From the NCBI RefSeq assembly GCF_029784155.1, contig NW_026598478.1, positions 1-64,000 of the forward strand: DNA of 64,000 bases, read 5' to 3'. Below the pieces are notes generated by a model, which was given only the letters and a program-made list of their open reading frames with translations, made no database searches and was not told the origin of the DNA. The DNA is from Uranotaenia lowii. Taxonomy: Eukaryota > Arthropoda > Insecta > Diptera > Culicidae. A program made the translations under genes and the position numbers. Each line of letters starts with the position of its first letter. The stretch's first letter is position 1. Positions 47,436 through 60,740 of the stretch are shown piece by piece.

Positions 47436-49043
47436 GGGCAGAAACACAGTGCACGCGAGCGAGCGAGCGAGCGAGCGAGCGATTTTAGAATGAACCTGAA
47501 ATGAATTTCGCGCGAACATTTTTCAGCGTCGTTCACAGTGCACGCGACTAACGGGATGCGATTTACACTGAGAAAAAACTTCATGGATAGGAAGGGAAAA
47601 AATATTTATGTCAATCATTTATAGGGAATTGGAAGAATAATTTTTAAGAGGCTATTTTTGTTTAAATCATTATGAAATAATTCGTAAGTGACATTCAATC
47701 AAAATTGTTATCAGCGTCATAAAACCATTCAAGTATTTTCTTCGCCGAATCCCCAAACCGGAGTTTTCATCACTCTCAGCGCCGGCGACTTTCACTGACA
47801 AAAATCATGTTGACCAGACAAATCCACGTCACGTGATTTGCAGAATAAGCACCAAAGATTTTATTTCAAAAGCACTTTAATGTAAGGTAAATTTGTTCTA
47901 GAGTCATATTTATTATTCAATTTTATCGTTATCCTTGCTCATGTTACAGATTGAACAAGTGAAATTTACCTTTTTCTGGAAATAAATGTTCTGTGCTCAG
48001 CAGTTGAGTGTTTTCTTTGGTTACAGATGTAAGGATGCCAAAAATTTTTCTAGGGGGTTTCATTGTGGGTCTAATCAACTGATTTTGATCTGGCAGCTGC
48101 GTTTCTTTTCCAGTCGACATATTTTGAACTGTATAATCATGATTATAGTAACTTAAGATGAAGGGAAATGATAAATAATCATCTTTGCACCTATTCCTTC
48201 AAAATTTAAATTTGGTATAATTATTTTTCAGCTCTTGTTTCAAATATTTTAAAAAATATCCATATATCAATTTCTCAAGGAAAAGTTGTTTTGTTTGTTC
48301 TCAATAAAAAGGAGTATTTGTTTTAAGAAGAAAATTATTTTTTATAAACCATCTTATTTATTTTGGCATCAAAATTTCACATTCTTAAATTGTTCAAGCA
48401 ATTAAAAATGGAATGAAAAAAATTTGTATCGTGCGAGACCTGATGACCACGCAATTTGTCAGCGAAATCTCCAAAGGTTTCAAATAATTAGAGAAAAAAC
48501 GCGCACCGTTATTGGAATATGCTTGGCGAAAAAATAAATTCACAATGTTTAAACTTTCCCCCAAAGTAATGTGTTTTTTACAGCACAAAGAGCATTCATC
48601 ATTTCAAATTCATCGTGCCACAAAATAATACGAATTTCTCTTCAGAAATTGCTGGTCACCATTTCGTCCATATACTGGACAATCGACAGGTATATGCTGG
48701 TAAAACTTTGTCAAAATTAAAATTGACCTCCGCTTTTTTTCTAAAGTTAGTCGAGGAAAATAGTTTTATTTTTATTTTTTAAAAATAACGCGATATATGT
48801 ATTTTCAAATAAAACTCCGAGAAATAATCTCAGTGCAGGTTCATATGAAGTTTGGATGAACCAAAACAAAGCATTCACGCGACTGCTGCGACGGATAATT
48901 TTACGAATGGTATTTCGCGCGAGTAGTATGAATCGCGTCGCTTGCACTGTGAACGGTCTCACAGTTTTCAACGTGATCAAATGAGGTGCGATTCTTCGCG
49001 CGAATCGCTCGCTCGCTCGCTCGCGTGCACTGTGTTTCTGCCC
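47436..49043. mobile_element. Harbinger-like non-autonomous DNA transposon
   Basis: This 1608-bp element has perfect inverted ends of 39 bp (47436-47474 and 49005-49043) beginning GGGCAGAAACACAGTGCACG and running into (GCGA)n. It is flanked by a 3-bp TAA duplication (47433-47435 and 49044-49046). A 3-bp TWA target and GGGC-type ends are the PIF/Harbinger pattern. Subterminal inverted words CGTCGTTCACAGTGCACGCG and GCGTCGCTTGCACTGTGAAC extend the symmetry. A second repeat (47566-47870) is nested within it. The short frames inside are not transposase. Confidence 0.8.
47566..47870 (+). repeat. MITE-like dispersed repeat (partner of 3290-3475)
   Basis: It starts near ACACTGAGAAAAAACTTC and includes GAATCCCCAAACCGGAGTTT and CATGTTGACCAGACAA, the same order of words as the minus strand of 3290-3475. 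It lies inside the Harbinger-like element, so it either inserted after that element or was captured by it. Confidence 0.55.
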
Positions 49044-49046
49044 TAA

Positions 49047-51440
49047 CAAAACCGAGCATTCTCAAAGGTAGCCCTACAGCAGGGTTGCAAGCTCATTTTT
49101 TTAAAAGGGTTCATCAAGGCGCCATCTCTCTTTATTTACTATATAGTCTCTTTTACTCTACCCATTCACTTTTCTAGCTTTCAATCTTTGAAAAATTTAT
49201 CATCACTTTCATTTTAATTGCAACAAATTTCCGCAGCTAAAAAAAAACGTGAGTTGACGATTCAGCACAAGCCTACTGTATTAAAATGATTCCGCCTTGG
49301 TCTCAATGTCCGGTTTAAACCCAAATTCCGACTAAATCAAATATAATCACTATATAAGAGGTCTGATCAAAAGATATTGATTTTTTAAATGAATTTATGA
49401 GGTGAAGAAAAAAGTATTTGTCTACAGTCAAACCACACTTATACAAATATCTTTTTTCAATGACTTTGACAAAAAAGCAGTATAATTCTGTGTAAACTAT
49501 GTTTAGAACCTGTTGGGCTATGTTTGTGACGATCCAGCTTGCTTATGATTCGCACTGCAGGATGATTTATGGGAACAAGATTTCGACATAGAAACTCAAT
49601 CATTTTTAGAAGAGATTTTGAAATTGAAAAGACACTTATGAAATTGAAGTCAACACGAAACAAAGTTCCTCAATAACATTGACATATATTCAAGAAATAA
49701 CTTTGATTATATTAAGAACGAAAATAAAATTGATTAGAAGTGCGGGTTGAGGGTTTCTCCTTGGCGAAGCAGTTAACCAAACCACCCTAACCAGGCGAAC
49801 GACCCCTGCAAAAAATGTCGTTTTAAGACGCGCAACAAGGGGGTACGAGAATATGTAAGCCCAAACGCAGAGGGAAGTTTTAGTCACCGATCCTAACGTA
49901 GAGGGTAGCGCTCAAGTCTTCTATACCAACGGTCATGAGATCGATTCACGGCCACCGCATACATACGGCTGGGGGTTTAACATTTCTAAGATGCTAGCCA
50001 CCGTATTCTCGAAAGATGTACGATGTTAAGTTTATCAAATCTCTTCGAGGAAACATCATGTTTTATTGAGAACACGCTGGACTAGAGCAACGATCGGCTA
50101 AACGATCAAGGCTGGTCAACAATGAAGCATTAGTCATTTTGAAAAGTTCTTCAACGCAATCATCTCAATACCGATTGAAGTTTTGATACTACTAAAGATA
50201 ATTTCCGTTGATCTTCAACCATCGTTTCTTAAATTAAAATATGTTTAACGAATGTGAGGACAAAACCGGAACATCATATCGAATTTTTACCGTATAAATG
50301 GTTCCTAAATCCCATGCGAATTCAAGCTGTTTCGAGCAACTCCTTAACATAAATTTGGCATAGTGTCATCTAGCTATGAGGTCAAAGAACGAATTAAGAT
50401 ATAGGTAAAAGTTTATATTCTTAAGATCGTTGTTTTTTTTTTCATTTTGGTCTATTAGTAGGCGTCTTTCAAACTAAGAGCACGCGTTTTTTGTTTGCTC
50501 CGAATTTTGTTCTGAAAAATTAAAATCTTATGTTTCAAACGAAGTGATTTAAGTCATAAATATCATTGGAATTTCGAGAATATAAAGTGGTGCGAGTGTT
50601 TCAGGTTACGGAAACCAGATCAATGGACAAGGATAATGACTAAGTGACCGAAAAAAGGTTGAAATTCGTTTGCTATTTTTCCAAACATGAATGAATGGAT
50701 TGAGGTTTTCCAGATTAGTACAATCAATAATTTTTTAGAACTTGCTCGTATCTTTTACCACTAAGTCGTTTAAATTATTCTTTTAAAAAACGTCGTAGCT
50801 GTTAATATGTATAAGTGTCTAGTGTTTGCATAAGAAAAATCAATCAAAATTAGGCCCTTTTCTATTGAAGTTGATATTTGATAAAATAGCCTAAATAGCT
50901 TTGATTGTTGAGTATAATTGATTCAAATGACATTTCTACCACTAAAATAGGAATAAAGATCTTGATGAATCAATTGTCTTATTTAAATAAAGTATAGATG
51001 ACACGAAACTTGGTTTGAAAACTTGTTATGAACATCGGTTTTTTAGTACTCGAACACCGATACTTGAACTAGTCGTTGCTGTAGTTTCAAAATAAGAGAA
51101 ACCATGAAGATCAAAGCTTACTATGCTTCATTGGTTTTGAATTCATTTGAAAAGGTCGAAGTGGGAATTTGGGAATGTGGGCTATGAACGAATTTTAAAG
51201 CTAGATATGGTTAGTACAAAAGTATGTCTTATAGATTCTTTAACATTTATCATGAAATCTTTGGAAAGGGTGAAGTTCCAAAGATTGCATGGATGTTCCA
51301 ATTATTTAGGTTCTTTCTTTTCTGTTTTTTCCAATATCGAGTAATCGCGCTATATCCATGGTGGATAGTCAGGAATGTAGAGCAAAGAATCTTGAAAATT
51401 AAGTTCTATAGTTTTTTTTTTATTTTGTTAAATATTGATT
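49047..51440. other. Intergenic, nothing firmly recognised
   Basis: This is 2.4 kb without a recognised gene. Around 49880-49960 there is a weak tRNA-like pair of boxes (TAGCGCTCAAG and GAGATCGATTC), which could be a degraded tRNA-derived SINE head. The rest is AT-rich. Confidence 0.35.
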
Positions 51441-52500
51441 GGACTTATTAGTTAAAGCTCTGTTGTATGATTAAGAATATTTGATGATTTTTGAAAAAAA
51501 ACTATAGAGTATCCCTCTACAATTTTAAAAAATCTTGAGGGCAGAGGGTTAGAAGCAATGAAAAGGTGTTTAAACTGATCAAATGGAATATTGTTTAGAA
51601 ACATTCTCATCACTCTTTCTAAATAAAGTTCTGCTAACTCATTTTTAACATTAAGAGGTTGTTCCAGTAAAATTTCGTGATCGAGTGTGGAAGGCTTTTT
51701 ATAAATCAAGAAAAAGACCACCAACAATATTTTTCGAATCTGTTTTTTCCATCACAAAATCCGATAACTCACAGATAGCTGTCAATGTACTGGAAGCAGA
51801 TTTGAACCCGTATTGCAGATTATTTTTTTTTATTTACATAGTATTCCGTCTCACGACATAACTTGACGAACATAATTCCTAAAATTCACTCGGTCCATGG
51901 CAACCGTTCTCCAATTTCTCGGGCACCCCACGTTCGCCAGATCACGCTCCACTTGGTCTAACCACCTCGCTCGTTGCGCCCCCGCTCGTCTTGTTCCTAC
52001 CGGATTCGTAGCGAACACCTGTTTTGCAGGACAGTCGTCCGGCATTCTCGCAACATGTCCCGCCCAGCGTATCCGGCCAGCTTTCACCACCTTCTGGATA
52101 CTGGGTTCGCCGTAGAGTCGCGCGAGCTCGTGGTTCATCCTTCGCCTTCGTATTGCAGATGTGAAGGACATTATTGCGGTCCAGGAAAGTATTGATTCTT
52201 TTTATCAGAAGGTTTCCAAAAATCTTATTGAAGACACTGAGTGTTGAGATTTGGCGGTAATTACTAACTTCAAGAGGGTCATCGTATTTTAAAATTGGAT
52301 TTACTTTTGTGGTTTTTAAAAATTCTGGATAGATATCTGATGCGAAAATCTTGTTAAAACATTCCGAAAGGATGTGTGAAAAAGAAAAACTGTAATTTTT
52401 TATCATAACCGTAGGGAATTTATCGGGACCACGGGATTCTAGTAAGGTTTTATTTTTTTAGATTTGGCTTTTGAACATGGATACTGATTCAACAATCGAA
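51441..52500 (-). pseudogene. Non-LTR retrotransposon reverse-transcriptase fragment
   Basis: On the minus strand the right portion (52406 down to about 52160) encodes FLKTTKVNPILKYDDPLEVS, NYRQISTLSVFNKIFGNLL and IKRINTFLDRNNVLH, the fingers of a Jockey/LINE-type reverse transcriptase. After a 328-bp insertion the sequence resumes and a shifted frame shows GLFLDL*KAF, the FLDLSKAFD-type motif with a stop. Frameshifts and stops make it a dead copy. Confidence 0.75.
51821..52148 (-). mobile_element. 5'-truncated non-LTR retrotransposon tail inserted in an older one
   Basis: A 12-bp target duplication CGTATTGCAGAT flanks the insert (51809-51820 and 52149-52160). On the minus strand it encodes the C-terminal end of a LINE polyprotein (RRRRMNHELARLYGEPSIQK, GRIRWAGHVARMPDD, RARWLDQVERDL) and ends in an A-rich tail (AATAAAAAAAAATA) next to the duplication. 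The RWAGHVARM motif is common at the ends of insect non-LTR elements. The short length shows 5' truncation on insertion. Confidence 0.82.
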
Positions 52501-55060
52501 TCAGAGTAACTTAAATCACATCAGGATATAAATGTTCTTAAACATAATCAAATTTCTATTTGTATCCCACAATTGAAAGAACGCTCCCACTATGCACTAT
52601 CAGCCTACGTTGGTTGAAAGTTTGTTGTTTAGTCACAGTGTTGCTGTTGTTGTTGTTTTTGCTTCTAAGCTACTCAGTACTTCACAGGAATTCATCAATG
52701 AGGAAGTTCGCTTTTCAGTTTTGCGCCGTAGGTACAGTTTGTGTTTAGAAATCGCGACGATTGCAGAAGTTTTTGTTTTTTTTTGTTACAAATTTTCGCT
52801 GCCCTCCGCCGATAATGTATGCAGTGACACGGTCCCTATACATCTGTGTGTTCGTAACACACTAAACAGTTTAAGTGAAAAACGCATTTCCTCCCGCGGC
52901 ACTTGGTGCTGTTTGTATGCAACTTTTATTGCTGCACCGCGCGGTTCTGCACAAATAATAATAATGAAAATACCAACAATATGGGGAGCAGCGAGTGTTT
53001 TTACTTGCCCGCAGGCCACGCCGAGGGAAAATAGGGGTATTAATAACTCTTTTTCGGCGTGAAGATTTGCAGTTGCACCAGTTACCAGGCGGTGTGGGAT
53101 TTCCAACAGTTTGCAGAACTCGAGGGAACTAATTTGACCAACGACCTGTCTCACCCAATCGATACGTACCATGTTTCGTTGTTTGTGCCAAGTTGATCCC
53201 GGTGTAACGATTTGTAATATTTATTCTTTACGCTCGTTAAGTCGAAGGTCACCAACTGTATACGGTGTGTTGTACGACTATATACACTACTGGCAGCGCG
53301 ATATGGTCACTTCTAGAACAGGAGTGTTGCACATGAGGAAAACTGTTTTCTTGAACAGTCAAGAAGAAAAGAAACGAATTTTCTTCACATCACACACGGC
53401 TCCCAATGTTTTTTTTTCTTCTTCGGAATTGGCAAACGTACTTCTTTGCCGCACACTATCACACAGGCAAGGTGGAATGTGCCCAGCAACGTTGCTGTGG
53501 CATTTCTTGTCCTTGTAACACTACCACCAATCCACGCCGTGTAACATTTTCCACGTATTGATAGGGCTCGCTAGCACCAGAACAACAGCATCATCAGCAT
53601 CAGTAGCAGCAAGGATGATGATCTTTGCACCATCAGACAACAACCTCTGACCGTGCTTCGATTAACAGGACATCACTGGTTCACCTGCCACTGAGTTGTT
53701 CTCTCAGGTGACACGCTATTATGCAAGCAATCTTGCTAAAAACTATCCCCCTGTCCCGAGGGAAATGAGTGCAAATGGAAATTTTCACCAAATTATTAAT
53801 TTCTTGTCAGTTTGCTTGCGTTGCTTCTGCAGTTTCACCCTCTCTCAAACAGGGAGGAAAAAAGTGAAGATTAATTGCACGTCCAAATGGAACACCACAC
53901 AGCAGCAGCAGCAGCGGTTCGACTAATCCAATCCACAGTCTCCTGATGTCAGTTGTTCACTAAACCGCCTAGTCAGTAGCAACTGCTAGAGTCTGTTTCT
54001 CTACTCTGCACACTTCTGCTGTTGCTTTGCTTGCGCTTCTGATGTTGCTGCTGCTGCTGCTGCTTGCTAGTTCTGTGTTTCTACTTCTGGTGTTACTCTT
54101 TCTTCCCAGTGCTGCTCGTCTACCCGCCTTCAATCCACTTCCGCCGCTGGTGCTTGCTATGAATAAATTTCAGGACATGCGCACTACCCATTTCACGAGC
54201 TGTGTTCGTCGATTCTCTTCTGTAGATTCCCTCTGGTCTCTGGTCGCTGGCTGGTTGGTATCGTCAACAACAACATCAGCGAACACCACTCGCGGTTCTT
54301 CGGGTGCTTGTGCTTCTGCTTCTGCTCTTGTGTGGTGGTGTTTGATGATGACGGCAATGATTACTGCCAACCACCGGGATCTATACTGACTGATGGTTAA
54401 CAGTCTGCCTGATGATTGTAGTAGGAGGATGGCGGTAGAGCAGGAAAAAAACATCATCGGCGTTACGCACCCCCCTCAAAACCGCGAACATACATTCTTC
54501 CAGGCCTCTGCGAAACATAATACACGCTCCATTTTTTCGACACCCGCCAGTTTTCTCCGCTGTTTTTTTTTGGACAGGGTGAAAAACAGCACGTTCGAGA
54601 AAGCTGTTCTCTTTGACTGCAATTTTTCTATCTCGACTGAATTCCACTTGCTCTGACATTTCAACGAACATTGATGAATGAGATCAACAAATCTAAGGGA
54701 AAAGTAACCTTTTCAGAACCCCCAGCAAGCCATGATATTGTATATTTTGCGTTTTCGAAACAAGTGATCACGAGAGTGAATTCTGTTTTCGGCACACATT
54801 AGAGTGCTTTCGATCGAAAATTGGTAGTGGTGCTCTTTACCTTTCCGTGGAATCAAGTCCTTTGCCGAGTCGATGCCGATGATGATGCTGCTGCTTCTGA
54901 TTCTTTGACAGCCATTCGGGTAAACAAGTTGCACTGAATTGGCGTAATCAAGATTGATGTGCAAAAGTTTGTTGAGATTATTTCCAGTTGTGGGTAGGTC
55001 TGTATGCTAGAAGGAATCTGTGATAAGAAGTTTGAAAGGCTTCCACAAGTTCAAATGAAG
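52501..55060. other. Less repetitive block, possible regulatory or 5' UTR sequence
   Basis: This block is less AT-rich than its neighbours and lacks the MITE words found elsewhere. It contains short CAG/CTG trinucleotide runs (near 53901 and 54047), a feature common in insect 5' UTRs of developmental genes. Frames such as 52592-53062 (plus) and 54170-54457 (minus) have no recognisable domain. It may hold a distal non-coding exon or promoter of the zinc-finger gene, but no splice link can be shown. Confidence 0.3.
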
Positions 55061-55067
55061 TCCTTAG

Positions 55068-55300
55068 AGCCAAAGGGGTATAAGTGCCAAGAACGATCGA
55101 ATTTGAATTAATGTTGACAAACGATTTTTCATATTTCAAACTTCATTCGTTGATTTTCTTAGATTCTTAGAATTTCATTAAAATACTTTTTCGATTGTAA
55201 AAAAAAATGTATGGAAAAGTGTCAAACATAACAACTAAAAAGCTATTATCACTCTTTTGGATCCAAAGGGACTCAAATGTATTGCCAGACAAAACCAAGG
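55068..55300 (+). repeat. Dispersed repeat, copy 3 (diverged)
   Basis: AGCCAAAGGGGTATAAGTGC followed by ATCGAATTTGAATTAATG resembles the copies at 1746 and 3763. It is the most diverged of the three. Confidence 0.35.
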
Positions 55301-55969
55301 CTTAAATCATTCTTCCGAAAACAAAAAAAAAATCCCTAGAATTCCCTCTCTTTTCATTGTCAAATTTTCTTGCTACCCTAATTGATAAGATTGGATGGAA
55401 GAAATTGGATTGCAAGTGCTTAGTGAGCTCTTCTATGGTAAGCAGAATTCAAAGATGATTGCCCTTCAACACACTTCAATACATGCTTATCAATCGTGAA
55501 ATCTTCCGAGTAAAATCGTCTTTGCTATTTATGTTTTTATTTGTAAAAGTTCCTTCCATATACTATGAATTTATGTGTAGACCGCCGATCATTCGTTGAT
55601 TTGTTTTTCTTACTTAAGATTATGGCAAACCTATGTATCGTAAAAAAAAACTGTTGTAACTGTTTTGTTATAAATGCAATTGAAGACTGGTGATTTTCTT
55701 ATAGTTTGTTTCTTAGAAGGATACTTCTTGGAAAATATGCACATTACATATTAGACATTACAGTTTATTTGAGGTGATTTTCGAATTTCTCAAAAACTGG
55801 GGTCTAAAAAGCTTCGTCTTGGTTCAAAACTTATCCATGCAGGGTGAAAATCAGAATTTCTGCATTGCAGAATTTTTAAGTAACGTTTACAGGAGTAAAT
55901 TTAAACATTTATGTTTGTATGTCTGTATGCTCATGGTTTTTGTGCCAGTTTATAAATTTTCTGAATGAA

Positions 55970-56500
55970 ATTGCTGAACAATTGAATGAATTGAATGAAT
56001 TGAATTGAATGAATCTGCTGAACAATTTAGTTGAAGACCGCAATTTCGTATCTAATTAGGCAAAAAAGTTGTAAGCAGTTTAACAGGGGTATGTCTTTTG
56101 GCATTTAAAAACAAAAAATCAATTGACATCACTGCTGCGTGCCCAGCAAATTATTGCATGAAAAGTAGTAATGCAATCCTCGCCCTGCACCCAGCAGTGA
56201 TGTCAAAGGAATTTATAGTTTACCAATGCCAAATGACATGCCCCAATTCAACACCTAATATTTTTTTTGTCTGATAACATACGAAGCAGGTAGGCTGGGT
56301 TCCACAGAAGAAACAAAAATGATGATGATTTTTGGTATCAAAATATTCATTTTCCCATACAAACCTAAAAGTTCAAATTTACTCATGTAAACGTTACTCG
56401 AAAATTCTGCAAAAAATCATGAATGAGCTTTAAACCAAAGCTGAGCTTTTAAGATTGCAGAATTTGATAATTTGAAAATGACCCCGAATCGCCTCAGTCT
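55970..56500. mobile_element. Palindromic MITE (ends at 56086 and 56244) with a repeated neighbour
   Basis: Nested inverted words are visible: GGGGTATGTC with GACATGCCCC, TTTGGCATT with AATGCCAAA, and TTGACATCACTGCTG with CAGCAGTGATGTCAA, around a centre near 56165. The flanks (GAAGACCGCAATTTCGTATC and TTCAAATTTACTCATGTAAA) recur at 61310-61700, partly in inverted orientation, so both loci derive from one element. Confidence 0.6.
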
Positions 56501-59500
56501 AACAATACATATTTATAGGATCAAGTGTAGTGTTCGAGTACTAATCCAAACCCAAGTGGACCTGAGATAACCGTCGCCAATGCTAACCACTTGGCTACCG
56601 AAATTTACAAAAAGTCAGTTAAATTCATTTTGAGTTTGAGATGCGTAATAATATTGAGCTAACGTAGAGTGCATCATCCCCCCTTACTGGAGGTGAATGT
56701 TAAGGATGATCTGTCCAATCAATCCTTATCCGCAGAATATGAACTATCAACTTAATTTCACTAACATCACTCGCGTCTATAAATAAATAACTAAGTAGGG
56801 GAGAATGGGGTGACTTGATCCCATTGAATCTATGGGAATGAATGAAATTTGGGAACCAAATGGAATTAAATAAAAAGTTTCTAGAAATTCTTATTTCTAT
56901 TTTCTATTTTATGCTATTGTAAGTTGGCGTTTGTCATAACTCATAGTCCAGTATATTGAAAATTAGCTTAGCATACAAAGTTGCCAAAAAGTGCACTGTT
57001 GATCTTCCACATGACTCATTTTAACCATCATGTCATGACCGAAATATTGGAGATCTTATGACAGGATGGAAAAATTTTTCTTTTCCAAAACAATCATTCA
57101 TAGCATGCTCTCATTTCGAAAAAATCTTAAATTAACGACATGGTTCATGACTATGACATAATCCTGTCCCTGGACTTCATACAGCACTCGTATTGATTTA
57201 AGGGTTTTCATTTAATGCTGTAAACAACATCATCATTATCCATTTCAAATAAATGAATTACAAAGAAAAACAACCATTTCGAGCTTAATATTGCAGACAT
57301 GAAGTTTGTGGCTCGAAGAACTTAATAATGTAAGCTATAGGTACATTAAGTATAAGCATTTCCTAATTGTTTAAATGTATTTAGGCCGGGAATATTCAAG
57401 GATTTTTTCGAAAACCCTGGACCCAATATATGATTTTAAATTTTTTAACACAAACCCGGACAAATCTGTGCAAAAGCATTCGCTGAAAAATAAATTCAAC
57501 GTTTTGTCTAATTTTTCTAATAAAAGATAAATTTTATTCAATGTCAAAACTCAGAAGAAAACCCTCATAAAATTGCGTTCCTCTAAAAGACATCAAGAAA
57601 TTGAGTCAAAAGTGCCAGTTAGAGCTCATCATCCCCCCTTACTAGTGGTCACCACCAAGGTTGATGTCGTGTCGCACAGTGGGGCAGACCTGACCCATCT
57701 ATAGTCATAACCTCATAACTTTTTCAAATCAAATTCTACTGGTTAAGTCTTGTGAAAAATTGTTCATCTGATCAAAATCTTTAATTTGATGTACATTTTT
57801 TTTTCATCTAGATGTTGTGAAATTTGATCCAGATAACTTTGTTAAGCTGATTTTCCTTATTAATTTGGAAGCCACTTAATCGATCGGCGCGGCGTGAGAA
57901 CTTTCATATAAGGGTTTTTAGGACCGTTAAAAAGTTAAATGATGTTTTGAGATCCCTTCCCTCACAAAAATCGGGGGCTCACATACAAATGTTACCTGAA
58001 TATCTGCATAACTCTTGAATTATGATTATAATTTTAATGGCATGTGCGGCGGAATGAAAACTAGAGAGAATTTATTTTATAGAATTTGAAAGAAAGGTGG
58101 ATAGACAGGCATTAGTGCGCCAATAGGAGAAAGCTTGATAGGTGTTGAAATTATAGGCTAGAGGGCATGTTGATGAAAAGCTCCCATGAATTGCTCCCGC
58201 CTTTGCTCTGCATTAGCTAACTATACATGAGAAACCCAGAAAGAGAATTCCCATGTATAGCGAGCCCAATGGTTTGAGAGCGTGTTTTTACGCACACTTC
58301 AAATGAGCTCGTTTGACGTACAAAATCGTCAAATTATTGCGCTTTCATCCCGAAATCAGATTGAAAACGGGAAAAAACTGATTCTTATAGGATTTTCACA
58401 ATTCATTCGTCACACTTGCACCTTGGCATTAGTTTTGTAGCGCTTTTTGAAGCGCCCAGTATGTCATGTTTGCGACAAGCATCGCTTTGCGTTATAAATT
58501 CCAATAAGAAAGCAATGCAACGCATTGGTATGTCATGCTGGCGCGCCATGGCGCTTTCAAAATTCACTACAAATTATCACTTCTCTACATCTGATAATGC
58601 TTGGAATCTTCTCCTGTCTTTCGGGAGCAATTAAAAACTCATAGGATGATGATCTGGATTGCGAAAATGCCGAAATTTCAACCGACAAAATTCTTTGTTT
58701 TTTAGCGGGAACTAAGAATTTATGAAAATGTTCTCGTCGATTCAGATATTATTTAGTTTATTATCACAAATTTGGACGGATCTACGAACTATTGTGGTTA
58801 AAACCCGAAATCACTGCTTTAAACCCAGAAAAAGCAACATTCCCATTGATTTTTCTACTTGTCGCACTTCAAAACAACCTGGCATTAGCTTTGTCGCGCT
58901 TTCCAATGCACTCAGCATGACAGGTCTGCGCTTTTTCCATGGAGATCAAATGAGAGCAGGTATGTCGTGTAAACGTGTTGCGCTGCTTGTCGCCTCAGCT
59001 GGACATCAGCCTAATATAATATGTGATGTAAGCCTACTTGGTTGCCATTCAAATATTAAGTAACGCAGTTTTCGATCAGTTTGAACTCCTCCTACCCCTT
59101 AAGTAACAAATTCTCATCAGATTTTCTAATCCAAAATCCATGAAGCGTGACAAGCTGTTATATCCCCCTACCCCTGTACGCGTCACTCAATATTTTAATG
59201 GTCCCTTGGTTGAATATTCTGTTGGATCAAAGTAATCGATTTTTTTTTAATTATACCACAGCTCAGATACCAGTATTCAAGGTTGTAAGTTGCTAACTAA
59301 ATATCGGTATTTAAGCTTTTCTTCTACCGTGGTTAAATTAAAGAAATCTTTCGATTGCTTTGACTCAAGTCTGCGTGTTTTCAATTTCAAGTTATAGAGA
59401 AAAATTAGGACGCATGAAACGAAGCAAGGCGAAATTTTAAGGTGCTAGAAAGTCACAACAAGTGAATCGTTCTGCCATTTTTTTTTATCTCAGGCAAAAA

Positions 59501-59957
59501 ATGCCAGTTCTCCCAAGTTCACTCGTTTCTAATCATCAGCAGCAGACTATCCTCAACTGAGGGAAATAAATTATTAAGTTGAAAAATTATTGCATCTAGC
59601 TCTTTTGAAAATTACATAGTGGCCTTGAAAAGGGCCTTTTAAGTTCAACTTTCTGAGATGTGAGACATTCCCTGATAGAAAATTTTAATACATGGAACTT
59701 TTTAATTCAAGAAACTACTTACTGAGCTATTTAATTTTTTTAATTCTTACAGTGAAAAAATTAAAATATGATAATAATCAGTTATTTTCAGTGAATTTAT
59801 GATCATTGAACAATTTTATTATGTTTTAGAGACAAAAATGTTGAAAACATACTTTTTGCCAGGTTTATTGAGAATTGGACCACTGTGCGGCGTCATTATT
59901 GGTTCATATTGAAAAGTGAGATTCTCAAAACTGTACAGTGATAATGTGATGCTAGTA
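56501..59957. other. Intergenic, old repeats only
   Basis: No gene is recognised. The word ATCATCCCCCCTTACT occurs near 56673 and 57625. A diverged tandem pair is seen around GGCATTAGTTTTGTAGCGCT (58425) and GGCATTAGCTTTGTCGCGCT (58882). A lone MITE end is at about 56806. Confidence 0.35.
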
Positions 59958-60738
59958 GGGGAGAGGCGAGCTATATGCGCATATTAAGGAAAGTACTCAT
60001 TTTCTCCCATATTCCAACAGACAGATGTCTAAAACCTAAATGCACATGTTTTGTATACGTTAGAGCAATTGTTCTGTTAAAATCTCTTACAGTTTTTGTG
60101 AAAATAATTTTATAATAAAAGAAGTCAAAATAGCCGATTTCCGAAAACGGTGGGCTAAATGCGTATATTTGGGCTTTTAGCTAAATTTCATTTACGCTTG
60201 GAATATTTGACATTATTGAATTGAAAATGGTAGAAACGGATGTTAAGCGTACGTCAAAGCTGAAATTTTGTCGAAATTATAGTTTTCACTGGTTTTTTTT
60301 TGCATGAAACATAGTTAGAGATGCCATATGGCCATAATTCATGGTAATATTTTGTTCACATCGTATTTTTAGCGGATCAGTATATAACTCTTCTTTTTTC
60401 ACAGCAAGTTTGTGATTTGGGCGTAGATTTAATGTTTCAATGATAAAAAGTAAAAAATTTATAAGACTTATCTATTTTTTCTTAATATGGGCATTTTCCA
60501 ATATCTGAGCATTCACAACTTTGCCATAAGCACCAATTTGTTGAATTTCCGATATCCAGATGAATTAGAAAGAAAAATCATTTACATTTTTGTTTACAGA
60601 TTCTGCACACACGATAATTAAAGTACAATAGGTATATTAGAACAAAACTGACAAAAATCTTGTTAGAACTTTTTAATTTTTTTGACTTTATATAACAAAT
60701 TAATTTTTCCAATATGCGCATTTAGGAACACTTCCCCC
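59958..60738 (-). mobile_element. TA-flanked MITE, 'ATGCGCAT' family, copy 2
   Basis: The 781-bp element is flanked by TA (59956-59957, 60739-60740), in reverse orientation to 8590-9437. Its right end, inverted, reads GGGGGAAGTGTTCCTAAATG as in copy 1; the left end is GGGGAGAGGCGAGC followed by TATGCGCATATT. Confidence 0.7.
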
Positions 60739-60740
60739 TA

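Noticed and set aside
49880..49960. Possible tRNA or tRNA-derived SINE
   Set aside because: Only weak A- and B-box-like words are visible; there is no acceptor stem, anticodon arm or A-rich tail that I could support.
54170..54457. 95-codon minus-strand frame in the less repetitive block
   Set aside because: It has no family resemblance, and the trinucleotide-rich, low-complexity surroundings fit untranslated or regulatory DNA better.
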